Source: Planctomycetota bacterium
GTDB lineage: Bacteria; Planctomycetota; UBA1135; GCA-002686595
Assembly (NCBI GenBank): GCA_026692665.1
Contig: JAPLOF010000022.1
Location: 1-64,000, forward strand
Direction of reading: 5' to 3'
DNA length: 64,000 bases
In this document: in pieces, positions 54,401 through 61,831 of the stretch
Numbering within the stretch: position 1 is the stretch's first letter
How the letters are laid out: each line of letters begins with the position of its first letter
Translations under genes and position numbers: made by a program
Notes under the pieces: generated by a model
Told to the model about the DNA's origin: nothing
The model's input: the letters and a program-made list of their open reading frames with translations, nothing else
Databases searched by the model: none

Positions 54401-54420
54401 GAGAGGGCTCGAAGCGTCAT
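51412..54420 (-). CDS. Secreted M36/fungalysin-like metallopeptidase
   Basis: A 1002-residue exported protease starting at the ATG at 54420 (signal about 1-21). A fungalysin/thermolysin propeptide-like region spans roughly 30-200. The gluzincin core HEQGH lies near residue 425 and the third ligand is in GEGNADVW about 20 residues on, as in M36 peptidases. Beta-sandwich domains follow. The last ~130 residues are the same C-terminal module as the YVTN propeller at 29292 (LFFYGSN, GNGFRCVGG, QYWYRNPA, FNLSDGLEV). It is probably cell-surface or secreted and degrades proteins. Confidence 0.92.
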   Translation of the reverse strand: MTLRALSSLLPLLAATSVFANEPEAAARVPRPQLSALLGEWQAQHGPNWRLHVALDTGYLEMLAGGRAEPQWAPRDDADFVVLARQALAQTLAMHGIEDSTLQLERSLHLPLGMIGSTDKMTVRFRQVVNGVPVESGFANVLFDMRGALLSVQTTGVPLVSGFPTSPTLDAGRALRRATEWFVAEQGLAPTIVHEPVLVVDQVDVDGVRSPRLAWKVNVQHLAEDAQAAGKNVFVDASNGVIYRTTESVHFFDVSGTVNSLATPGVLPDSAGNPPTSQPMRFLRVTSGATTTFTDTNGNFNLPGVNAPASVTFQYANGTYANSQYAPGAEYTLTQTLNAATGNVVTMNSPAAATVTAQANAFRVVPLLRDFVKSVNPSDNSADFLVRANTAVAGTCNAYYDGGSINFYNAGGGCSNTAYSTVISHEQGHWMNDVYGTGNGPDGMGEGNADVWAMYIFDNAIVGQNFSGSSAIRTGTNTRAFCGDANSACYGEVHSDGEPWMGAAWKVRNRLNTAYGNAPGDLIANSIFLGWMNSYNQQEIKSIIETQWLTLDDDDGNINNGTPHYTHIDLGFRDQGFPGITLLAISITNVTDLPDTQNQVGPYVVNATIQANQNPPVLSANLLYRVEGGSFTSVPMTNTSGNAWTVSIPGIPAPAHVEYYVAATNNGAQTVNFPSSAPNALVEFDVGVVTVLRFHNFDTVGDEGWTHATVGDTSSLIDDWQRGTPNGKTGTGWADPSAAYSPSTCWATDLGTGTSNGSYAANVHAYLRTPVTNCTGATNVRLRFRRWLSVQGSASDQARILVNGQQVYINPVANLNDGAWVQQEVFLGAIADNNPSVQVEWRIKSNGTTNYGGWNIDDVKILWLGIPVPPCATPVNYCTTSPNSVGPGAVMGYQGTPNISTNNFDLIASGLPPSSSGLFFYGSNAIQQPFGNGFRCVGGSIFRLPIITADFLGDAHFLLNYPTLPGAIAAGDVRRFQYWYRNPAAGGAGFNLSDGLEVTFCP

Positions 54421-54714
54421 GGCTAGGGGCGCCCGGCTTGCGCCGGGTTTTCTCGGATCACAGGAGAGGTCCGCCTGTCCCGCGAGGGAGTCAGGCACCG
54501 TGCACGTCCAGGGCGCGAGCCCACCCCAGAAGCGCTCGAACCTGTATGTAACGCGGCTCGAACGTTCCGGGTTCCCGGCAGGCAGGACCATTCTCCACGG
54601 AACGGCTAAACGTGGGTAAGCGAAGGCCATCGAACCCCGAAGCTGGCAAGGTCTGCTTCAGACTCGGGAGCCCGTCCCTCCCGCTCAAACCTACCCCGTG
54701 GAGAACCCCCGACC

Positions 54715-54936
54715 GTGAAGGTCTCGATCCAGTACTGCGTCCAGTGAAACTACCTCCCGCAGGCGACCGGTCTGGCCGCCGAACTGCAGCAAGCCTTTCC
54801 AGGCACCGAGGTCGAATTCGTCCCCTCGAAGGGGGGCGTCTTCGAGGTCACGGTCGACGGCCGACTCGTCTTCTCGAAGGCCACCCTGAAGCGTTTTCCG
54901 GCCTACCAGGAGATCCCCGAGATCCTGAACGCATGA
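54715..54936 (+). CDS. SelW/Rdx-family selenoprotein (in-frame TGA = Sec)
   Basis: A 73-residue protein read through one TGA: MKVSIQYCVQ, then TGA at 54745-54747 (Sec11), then NYLPQATGLAAELQQAF and a C-terminus with FVPSKGGVFEVTVDG, LVFSK and RFPAYQEI. This is the Rdx/SelW thioredoxin-like redox family, whose active site is CxxC or CxxU; here it is Cys8-Val-Gln-Sec11. Family similarity runs unbroken across the TGA to a TGA stop at 54934. A GTG start at 54715 is used (GGAG 11 bases upstream). A SECIS-like hairpin follows the Sec codon. No other reading frame explains this stretch. The selA/B/C/D genes are not in the window. Confidence 0.85.
54762..54780 (+). promoter_or_regulatory. Bacterial SECIS-like hairpin of the selW-like gene
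   Basis: GGCGACC (54762-54768) pairs with GGCCGCC (54774-54780), with one A-C mismatch, around a GGTCT loop (54769-54773). The loop begins 22 bases after the TGA. The GGUCU loop matches the one in the E. coli fdhF SECIS that SelB recognises, and the spacing is within the range known for bacterial SECIS elements. Confidence 0.75.
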
Positions 54937-55047
54937 CCGGCCTGCTCCCGCGGGGCTCCCACGGTCCGCGGGACGGATCCGGCCGACCCCGACGGGATCC
55001 CGGCGTTCGCCGGGCGCGCCATGTGCTCGCGCGCGCTCCGTCGCGAG

Positions 55048-55066
55048 CCTGGCTCAGAGCCAGGCG
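55048..55066 (-). terminator. Hairpin over the end of the small membrane-protein gene
   Basis: GCCTGGC-TCAGA-GCCAGGC forms a perfect 7-bp stem with a 5-base loop across the stop codon of the gene at 55054-55218. Confidence 0.4.
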
Positions 55067-55218
55067 ATGAAACCGAGCAACGCGGCCACCACGGCGAACA
55101 AGACGATTGTCGTGGCGACGGGCGCACTGCCGGGTCGCGACTCGCGTGGGTTCGTGCGGGGCTCGAACACGGACGGCGCAGGTTCGCCCGTCCGCGGTGT
55201 GCCGGAGGTGGTTGCCAT
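55054..55218 (-). CDS. Small single-pass membrane protein
   Basis: A 54-residue protein (ATG at 55218) with a polar, Pro-rich N-terminus (ATTSGTPRTGEPAPSVFEP) and a C-terminal transmembrane helix (APVATTIVLFAVVAALLGFI). It looks tail-anchored. Convergent with the SelW-like gene. No family recognised. Confidence 0.6.
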   Translation of the reverse strand: MATTSGTPRTGEPAPSVFEPRTNPRESRPGSAPVATTIVLFAVVAALLGFIAWL

Positions 55219-55414
55219 GGCAGGAACTTGGTTTCGAAGCTGCGACTCCAGGGTGCGCGTCCGAGGATCCGCCCCGTGGGGCCGACCTCGCACCCCGCTA
55301 GAGATAGCACGGAAGTCCGATTCCTGCGGAAGATCCTGCAAGCGTGGCGTTGAGATGGACAATCGCGCGCGCTCCCCTGGGATCGCCGCCTCCCTTTCTT
55401 CTCGCGCCTCCGCC

Positions 55415-57985
55415 ATGACCCAACGCCGCCTCTCGCCGCTCCTCCTGCTCCTTGTCGCCTGCGCCCCGGTCGTTGCCGGGACTACGCGTGGATCCAGCGA
55501 GGACCCGCCGCACGATCCCGAAACGGGTTACCTCGGTTTCCAGCCTCCGGAAGTGGGGGACGTGCGCGTCAGCGACACCCTCCTCAACCAGGACACGACC
55601 GGGGGCGTCAGCCAGCAGCTCGCGGGGATCGCGGGTAGCCCCGGCAGCGGCTTCGGGCTCGTCTGGCGGGACCAGCGGGATGGGATGCTGGGCTACTACT
55701 TCGCCCGCCTCGACGCGGACGCCAACCTGCGCGAGCCCGAGCGCCCCGTCACCTCGGTCCCGGGCACGACCCGGCGCTTCGACCCGGCGGTGGCGATCGC
55801 GGCGGACGGGTCTGGCGGGGTCTCCTGGATCTCGCGCCACCCGACCGGCCAGCGGCCGTGGCTGCGCTGCTTCAACGCGGAGGGCGCCTGGTTCGGCACG
55901 GACCTGATCATCGCGGCCGGCGAGGGGCCGGCCCAGGGGCGCGGGGGCGCGGCGCGCGAGGGGGGGGGCCCGGGAGCGCGGTTCCCGGTCCTCCTGGCCC
56001 GGCGGGACGGCTCGCGGACCCTGCTCTGGAACGAGGGGGGACGCCTGCGCACCGCCGACTTCGACATCGCCGGGGGCCCGCTGCGCGCGGCAGCCGACCT
56101 CGGTCCGGCCGGGACGGAGCCGGAAGCCGGGATCCTCGGTCTCGAGGACGGGGAGTCCGGCGTGGCGGCCCTGTGGACCGGCAAGGGCGGGGTCTGGTTC
56201 GCGCACCGCGCGGCCACGGGCTCCAGGACCACCGACGCCCAACTCGGCGAAGGTCGTGCGCGCGGCCTCGTCGCGGATCCGAGCGGCGGGTTCTGGGTCC
56301 TGGTTCAACGCGGCGAAGTCGCGGTTCTGCGCCATGTGAGCCCCGACGGGAAGCCCACCGGCCCTGAGTTCACGCACAACCTGCCCGGGCTTCGCGACCT
56401 GGAACTCACGGGGTTCTCGGGCGGTCTCGCCCTGCTCGCGACGCGCGGTGACGCTCCGCCGGCCGCCGGGCGCGAAAGTGGTCGCGGCAAGCCGGCGCGC
56501 GAACAGATGGCCGGTCCGTCGTCCCGGGAGCCGGCCGCGCAGCGTCCGGCCGCTCGCGGCGGCGCGCAGCGCGGAGAGGCGCAGCCCAAGGACGCGACGC
56601 CGGCGCGGCTCGAACTCTGGTTCCACGACCTGGCGGGAGCGCCCACGGATCCCGAACCGCTCGTGGTCACGTCCGCTGCGGCGCGCGACGTGGGCGATGC
56701 GCACATCGCATCCAACGGCGCGCGTCTGCTCGTCGCCTGGACCGACACGCGCGCGGGCGACGGGGACGTGTGGGGTCGGATCGTCGATCCGGCGCTCGCC
56801 GGGCCCGCGCGCCTCGGAGCCGAGAAGCGCCTGAACTCCGACGTGGCCAGCACGGACCAGATCAACCCCGACCTCGACGTGGCCGGAGACCGCGGTTGGA
56901 CCGTGTGGCAGGACCGGCGCAGTGGCACGGGCGTCGTCTACGCGCGGGCCTTCGGTGCGGCGGGGCCGATCGGGAACGAGATCCTGCTGCCCGTGGGCCA
57001 GGCCGGCGCGCCCGCGCCGCAAGTCCTCGGCGGGGCCGTGGATCCCACCGTGGCGCTGCGTCCCGACGGATCCTGGCTCGCGACGTGGGTCCAGCGCGAG
57101 GAGGGCCGTTCGCGCGTCCTCGGTCAGGTGCTGGATCGGGACGGTGCCCCCAAGTCCGCGCTGATCGAGATCGATGCGCGCGAACCGGCGACGACCGAGC
57201 GCGCCGCCGTCAGTCGGCTCGACGGCGATCGCGGCTGGATCGTGGTTTGGCCCGCGGGCGGCAAGCTCGGGATCTTCGGCCGCCGCGTCGCGCCGGACGG
57301 GACGTGCGCCGGTCCCGCGCGGCGCGTCAACGACGCGGGCGACGACGAGACGATGCACGCCGACGTGACCCTCCTCGACGACGGACGCCTCGTCGCGGGC
57401 TGGACCGTGCACACCGCGGGTGCTCCGCGCGAGAAGGGCTGGTCGGTGCGCGCGCGCTTCCTCGACGCGGACGGTGTCCCGAAAGGCGCGGAGATCGCCT
57501 TCGAAGCATCGCGTCGACTGGAAGACCACGATCCGGCCCTGGCGCCGGCGAAGAACGGCGGCTTCCTCATGGCGTGGTGCTCGGGGATTCCGTCCGATCC
57601 GACGCACGACGTGAACGTCCGGCTGTTCGACGCGCAGGGCCGACCCGCGGGCCCGAATCTCACGCCCTGCTACCTGGCGAACGAGCAGGACTTCGCCGAC
57701 ATCGCGCGGCTCGCCGACGGCAGCTTCGCGGTCGCGTGGGAGGACGACATCTCCTACTTCGACCAGGGCTACGTGCGCCGCATCGGAGCCGACGGCAAGT
57801 CGATGGGGCCGTGGATGCGCATCGGCAAGCTCGACACGCGCTTCATCCCGGATCGCGTCGAGCCGCGCATCGCCGCGTTCGGCGACGGCTGGGCCGCGGT
57901 GTTCGCGGACCGCCAGCGTTCCCAAGGCTTCGATGTGAGGATCAAGATCGTCGGCCCGCGCTTCGACCCGCCCTCCGGGGGCTGA
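55415..57985 (+). CDS. Large lipoprotein of unknown function (propeller-like)
   Basis: An 856-residue lipoprotein (ATG at 55415, lipobox LLLVAC near residue 15). The body carries many short beta-rich motifs of the type GxGLVWRDQRDG, GGVSWISRHP, WVVWPAGGKLGIFGRRV, typical of a propeller or beta-helix. A hydrophilic Arg/Gly/Pro/Ala-rich segment (about 345-398) interrupts it. I cannot name the family. A GC hairpin with a T-run at 58154 probably ends its transcript. Confidence 0.8.
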   Translation: MTQRRLSPLLLLLVACAPVVAGTTRGSSEDPPHDPETGYLGFQPPEVGDVRVSDTLLNQDTTGGVSQQLAGIAGSPGSGFGLVWRDQRDGMLGYYFARLDADANLREPERPVTSVPGTTRRFDPAVAIAADGSGGVSWISRHPTGQRPWLRCFNAEGAWFGTDLIIAAGEGPAQGRGGAAREGGGPGARFPVLLARRDGSRTLLWNEGGRLRTADFDIAGGPLRAAADLGPAGTEPEAGILGLEDGESGVAALWTGKGGVWFAHRAATGSRTTDAQLGEGRARGLVADPSGGFWVLVQRGEVAVLRHVSPDGKPTGPEFTHNLPGLRDLELTGFSGGLALLATRGDAPPAAGRESGRGKPAREQMAGPSSREPAAQRPAARGGAQRGEAQPKDATPARLELWFHDLAGAPTDPEPLVVTSAAARDVGDAHIASNGARLLVAWTDTRAGDGDVWGRIVDPALAGPARLGAEKRLNSDVASTDQINPDLDVAGDRGWTVWQDRRSGTGVVYARAFGAAGPIGNEILLPVGQAGAPAPQVLGGAVDPTVALRPDGSWLATWVQREEGRSRVLGQVLDRDGAPKSALIEIDAREPATTERAAVSRLDGDRGWIVVWPAGGKLGIFGRRVAPDGTCAGPARRVNDAGDDETMHADVTLLDDGRLVAGWTVHTAGAPREKGWSVRARFLDADGVPKGAEIAFEASRRLEDHDPALAPAKNGGFLMAWCSGIPSDPTHDVNVRLFDAQGRPAGPNLTPCYLANEQDFADIARLADGSFAVAWEDDISYFDQGYVRRIGADGKSMGPWMRIGKLDTRFIPDRVEPRIAAFGDGWAAVFADRQRSQGFDVRIKIVGPRFDPPSGG

Positions 57986-58153
57986 TCGCGGGCTGCGCGA
58001 GGCCGGATGCGGTTCCCCGCGGGCTCCCAACGGACTCCGCTGTCCCTACGGAACCTGGAGTCGGGTCCACGCGTCGTAGACGCTGGAACGACGCCGACGG
58101 CACCCTCGAGCCCCCTCCATGGCTCGGGCCGCCTCAGGAGCGGCGCCGGTCCC

Positions 58154-58186
58154 GACGCCGGCGTTCTCGCCGGCGTCCTTTCTTTT
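58154..58186 (+). terminator. Rho-independent terminator
   Basis: GACGCCGGCG and CGCCGGCGTC form a perfect 10-bp stem around TTCT, followed by CTTTCTTTT. It lies 168 bases after the lipoprotein gene at 55415. The ~400 bases from 57986 to 58385 otherwise hold only this element and the leader of pyk; I see no gene there. Confidence 0.8.
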
Positions 58187-58385
58187 CGGGACGACTCGCA
58201 GCCGCGCGACGCTCGGCGGCGGCACCCGCTCGATCGGCCTCCAGCACGTGCGATCCCGAGGGGATCTTCACTTCGCGGCTGGGTGTTCCAGTCCGGATGC
58301 GGTCCACCGAACCGCCTTCGAACGCGAGCGCGCGAGGATCGCGGGGCCGGAACCGCTATCTTCCGCGGTCACGGAGTCCGCTCGC

Positions 58386-59855
58386 ATGAACACCGACATC
58401 GAACGATCGACCAGCTACACCTCGAAGCGCGTCCTCGCGCCCGCGCACACGAAGATCGTCGCGACGATCGGGCCCGCGAGCGAGGAGCGCATCGGCGAAC
58501 TCATCGACGCCGGGATGTCGGTGGCGCGCATCAACCTGTCGCACGGTACGGGCGACGACTTCCTGCGCCGCGTGGACAAGATCCGCGCGGTGGCCGAGGA
58601 ACGCGGGGCGGCGGTCGGCATCCTGACCGACATCCAGGGGCCGAAGATGCGGATGGGCCGCTTCGAGAACGGCCGGCGCGAGCTCGAGATCGGCGACGTG
58701 ATGACCCTGCGCGAGGGGAAGGGGATGTCGGCCGCGGGCGAGGTGATCTTCGAGTTCACCGGCTTCCAGCAGGCGGTCCAGGCGGGCCACCGCGTGCTGC
58801 TCGCGGACGGACAGGTCGAGCTCGTGGCGACCGACGTCGAGCACGGCGTCATCCACGCGCGCGTGACGCGACCCGGCGCGATCGGCGACAGGAAGGGCGT
58901 GCACTTCCCTGATTCGGCCGTGCACTACGAGCTGCCGACGGACGAGGACCGCCGCAATCTCGAGCTGTCGCGCAAGGCCGGCGTCGACTTCATCGGCATC
59001 TCCTTCGTCTCGCGCAAGGAGGAAGTGCGCGCCGTCCGCGCGCTGTGCCCGGAGGCGCTGATGGTCGCGAAGATCGAGCGCATGGCGGCGCTCGAAAACC
59101 TGGACGACATCCTGGCCGAGACGGACGGCGTGATGGTCGCGCGCGGTGACCTGGGCGTCGAAGCCGAGCTCGAGCAGCTGCCGCTGATCCAGAAGTCGAT
59201 CCTGGCCGCTTCCGTGCGTGCCGGCAAGTTCACGATCACGGCGACCGAGATGCTCGAGTCGATGATCGAGAGTTCGCGTCCGACGCGCGCCGAGGTCACC
59301 GACGTGGCGAACGCGGTGCTCGACGGCAGCGACGCCGTGATGCTGTCGGCCGAGACCGCGGTGGGGGCGTTCCCCGTCGAAGCCGTCTCGACGATGAGCA
59401 AGATCGCGCGCGCCGTCGAGTCGAGCCAGCGCTACCGCGACATCCCGCGCCCGAACTTCCGCACCAGCGAGTTCACGTTCTCGAACGCGGCCGCGATGGC
59501 CGCCGTGCAGGCCGCGGAAGCGCTGCGCATCACGAAGATCGTGTGCTTCACGGAGACGGGCAACACCGTGCGCCTGATCTCGCGCTACCGCCCCAGCGCC
59601 GAGGTGATCGGCCTGACGCCGCACCAGCGCGTCGTGAACAGCATGACGATCCTGGCCCACGTGCGCCCGTTCCTCGTGCGCCGCGAGCGCAGCCTCGAGG
59701 ACATGATCGCGATGGCGAGCGAGATGCTCGTGATGCGCGACCTCGCGCAGTACGGCGACCCGATCGTGTTCGTGGCCGGCGTGCCGGCCGGGATCGCGAA
59801 GACGACGAACGTCGTGAAGCTGCACCGGATCGGCGAGGAAGTGAAGCTGCACTGA
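58386..59855 (+). CDS. pyk: Pyruvate kinase
   Basis: A 489-residue pyruvate kinase (ATG at 58386). It catalyses the last step of glycolysis, PEP + ADP to pyruvate + ATP. Family blocks TKIVATIGPAS, MSVARINLSHG, ILTDIQGPKMR, VMVARGDLGVE and the C-terminal ATEMLESMIESSRPTRAE are clear. The C-terminal allosteric domain is present (FSNAAAMAAVQAAEAL). It is a single-gene unit. Confidence 0.97.
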   Translation: MNTDIERSTSYTSKRVLAPAHTKIVATIGPASEERIGELIDAGMSVARINLSHGTGDDFLRRVDKIRAVAEERGAAVGILTDIQGPKMRMGRFENGRRELEIGDVMTLREGKGMSAAGEVIFEFTGFQQAVQAGHRVLLADGQVELVATDVEHGVIHARVTRPGAIGDRKGVHFPDSAVHYELPTDEDRRNLELSRKAGVDFIGISFVSRKEEVRAVRALCPEALMVAKIERMAALENLDDILAETDGVMVARGDLGVEAELEQLPLIQKSILAASVRAGKFTITATEMLESMIESSRPTRAEVTDVANAVLDGSDAVMLSAETAVGAFPVEAVSTMSKIARAVESSQRYRDIPRPNFRTSEFTFSNAAAMAAVQAAEALRITKIVCFTETGNTVRLISRYRPSAEVIGLTPHQRVVNSMTILAHVRPFLVRRERSLEDMIAMASEMLVMRDLAQYGDPIVFVAGVPAGIAKTTNVVKLHRIGEEVKLH

Positions 59856-59934
59856 TCGCAGGGGGGGGGCGCCCCGAAGCGGATCGCGTGGATTCGCGCC
59901 TCGGATCGGGACTGCGTGGCGGTGTATCCGCGTC

Positions 59935-61074
59935 ATGCTCGCAGCCGTTGCATTCGCGCTCGAAATCACGGTCCTCGCCGCGGCGCCGACGGGCGCGGTC
60001 GTCGCGCTCGGGTCTTCGGACGGCTCGGTTCGCGTGCTGGACCTCGCGACCGGGGAGAGCCTCGCGGTACTCGCGTTGCCGCGCGGAGTTGCCGCGCGAC
60101 TCGCGTGGAGCCCCGACGGGCGGCGCATCGCGGCGGCGGCCTTCCCCGTGGAACGCGACGCCGGGAACGCCCCGAACTCCGGCTGGACCTCGTTCCCCGT
60201 GCAGCCCGACTGGGTCGTTTGGGACTTCGCCGCTGGCCGCGGCGAGTTCCACGGAAGCGGGTCGGAACCCGCTTCCATGGAGACGGGCCTGGCGTGGAGC
60301 CCAGACGGGTTCGATCTGCTGATGTTCGGCACGCCCGCGAGCGTTCGGATCGTCCGCTTCGACGAGTTAGGCCTCGTCGAGGACATGCACATTGCGATGC
60401 CCGGGCAAGTCTCGACGGCGCTCTGGTCGCCGGACGGAGCGCACCTCGTGCTTGCGCTGGCGAATGGCGGACTCGTCACGATCGAGCGCGATGGGTGGCG
60501 CGTTGCGGCCTGGGTGAAGACGGTTCTGATTCGTCCGCGTTCGCTCGTCGCGTCGCGCGATGCACGGCTTCTCCTCGCGGGGTCGGACGATGTCCTCCTC
60601 GGCGCATGGTGCCTCCCCGACCTCGCGCCGCTCTGGTCGCGGCGGATCGCGGTGTCCGACCTGTGGGGCTCCGACGACGCGGTGGCCAGCCTGGCCGTGC
60701 GCTCCGACGGCGAACTCGCTCTCGCCGTGACGAGCACGTGGGCCGGCATCGAGGCGTTCGACCCACGCGACGGACGAACGACGTGGGAGCACGGCTTCGG
60801 CGTTGGCAACAACACGCGCATCGCGTGTCGTTTCGCGCCGGACGAATCCCGTTTCGCGATCTGGGGAGACATCCACGGCGCGGTGAGTTCGATCCGATCG
60901 GTCGAAGATCCCGACTCGGTGTGCGCGCTCGACGTGCTCGGCCCGGAATCGGGAGCTGGCGGGCTCGCTTGGACCGCGGACGGGCGCTTCCTCGTCGTCC
61001 TGGAGTGCCGTGGGGCACGCGCCGTGGTCCTGGACGCGAGGACCCTCGAATTCGTGCGTGATCTGTGGCCTTGA
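59935..61074 (+). CDS. WD40-like beta-propeller protein
   Basis: A 379-residue protein (ATG at 59935) with about six WD40/PD40-like repeats (LAWSPDGRRIAAAAF, TGLAWSPDGFDLLMF, LWSPDGAHLVLAL, GGLAWTADGRFLVVL). There is no clear signal peptide, although the first 16 residues are hydrophobic. Function unknown; a scaffold role is likely. Confidence 0.8.
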   Translation: MLAAVAFALEITVLAAAPTGAVVALGSSDGSVRVLDLATGESLAVLALPRGVAARLAWSPDGRRIAAAAFPVERDAGNAPNSGWTSFPVQPDWVVWDFAAGRGEFHGSGSEPASMETGLAWSPDGFDLLMFGTPASVRIVRFDELGLVEDMHIAMPGQVSTALWSPDGAHLVLALANGGLVTIERDGWRVAAWVKTVLIRPRSLVASRDARLLLAGSDDVLLGAWCLPDLAPLWSRRIAVSDLWGSDDAVASLAVRSDGELALAVTSTWAGIEAFDPRDGRTTWEHGFGVGNNTRIACRFAPDESRFAIWGDIHGAVSSIRSVEDPDSVCALDVLGPESGAGGLAWTADGRFLVVLECRGARAVVLDARTLEFVRDLWP

Positions 61075-61113
61075 GGGGGACCCGCGGAGTTTGCCCGCGC
61101 GGGGAGATCGGGA

Positions 61114-61143
61114 TTGGCGGGGTCCTCGGGCCGGTGGTAGCGT
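61114..61143 (+). promoter_or_regulatory. Candidate promoter of the ParD/ParE pair
   Basis: TTGGCG (61114-61119), 18 bases, TAGCGT (61138-61143), then 7 bases to the GTG start. The arrangement matches the one before the ParD-ParE-ParD gene. Confidence 0.45.
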
Positions 61144-61150
61144 CGATCCG

Positions 61151-61465
61151 GTGAAGAAGCACCCGAGCCCGAAGCGGATCCAGCTCGAACTGAGCCGTAA
61201 GCACTGCGAGTACGTCGCCGAACGGGCGGCGGAGTACGGATCGGCCAGCAAGTTCGTCGGCGAGCTCGTCCGGCGGGATCGAGCGGCTCGCGCCGAGGAG
61301 CGAGCGCGCATCGAAGCTCTCGCCCTCGAGGGGATCCGCAGCGGACCTGCGCTGCCCGAAGATCCGGAGTTTTTCGCCAAGTTGCGCGCGCGTGTCCACG
61401 CCAAGGCGAAGACGATGCGCCGGCGCAAGCCGACGCCCGCAAAGAGCGCGAAGCGACGCAAGTGA
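61151..61465 (+). CDS. ParD/RHH-like antitoxin
   Basis: A 104-residue protein from a GTG start at 61151. It has a ribbon-helix-helix-like N-terminus (KRIQLELSRKHCEYVAERAAEYGSASKFVGELV), a helical middle and a Lys/Arg-rich tail. Its stop overlaps the toxin GTG by four bases (GTGA). It should bind and repress its own promoter and neutralise the toxin. Confidence 0.82.
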   Translation: MKKHPSPKRIQLELSRKHCEYVAERAAEYGSASKFVGELVRRDRAARAEERARIEALALEGIRSGPALPEDPEFFAKLRARVHAKAKTMRRRKPTPAKSAKRRK

Positions 61466-61797
61466 GCTGGCCCTGGCGGTTCCTGCCTCAGGCCGGGCTG
61501 GACCTCGAGGACATCGCCGACCACTTCCTCGAGGTCGAGGCTGGCGACCCCCGACTGGCCGACCGATTCAACGCAGCAATCGAGGACGCATTGCGCAGGC
61601 TCGGAACGCAGCCGCGCGCCGGTCCGGAGTTCGGTTCCACGAAGTCCGCCCTGCGGGGCCTGCGCGTCTGGACGATCCGAGGGTTCCCGAGTCACCTCGT
61701 GCTCTACGTGATCCGCAAGGACCGCATCGAGGTCGTGCGCGTCGTCCACGGATCGATGGACCTCCGGAGGCGTTCCGGGTCCGGTCCGGGAGCGTGA
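61462..61797 (+). CDS. RelE/ParE-family toxin
   Basis: A 111-residue ParE/RelE-family toxin (GTG start at 61462) with a helical hairpin (DLEDIADHFLEVEAGDPRLADRF) and the beta-sheet blocks RVWTIRGFPSHLVLYVI and IEVVRVVHGSMDLR. It is a normal separate toxin, unlike the fused one at 37987. The target (gyrase or mRNA) cannot be decided from the sequence. Confidence 0.87.
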   Translation: MSWPWRFLPQAGLDLEDIADHFLEVEAGDPRLADRFNAAIEDALRRLGTQPRAGPEFGSTKSALRGLRVWTIRGFPSHLVLYVIRKDRIEVVRVVHGSMDLRRRSGSGPGA

Positions 61798-61831
61798 GCC
61801 CGGCGTGCGGGAGTCCCCGCGGCGCTTGCGC

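Noticed and set aside
54745-54747. TGA at Sec11 as a true stop codon
   Set aside because: The Rdx/SelW family similarity continues unbroken past it, it sits exactly at the redox position, and a SECIS-like hairpin follows.
58356-61442. 1028-residue open frame on the minus strand across pyk and the WD40 gene
   Set aside because: A high-GC shadow: it has no domain, and pyk on the other strand matches its family in full.
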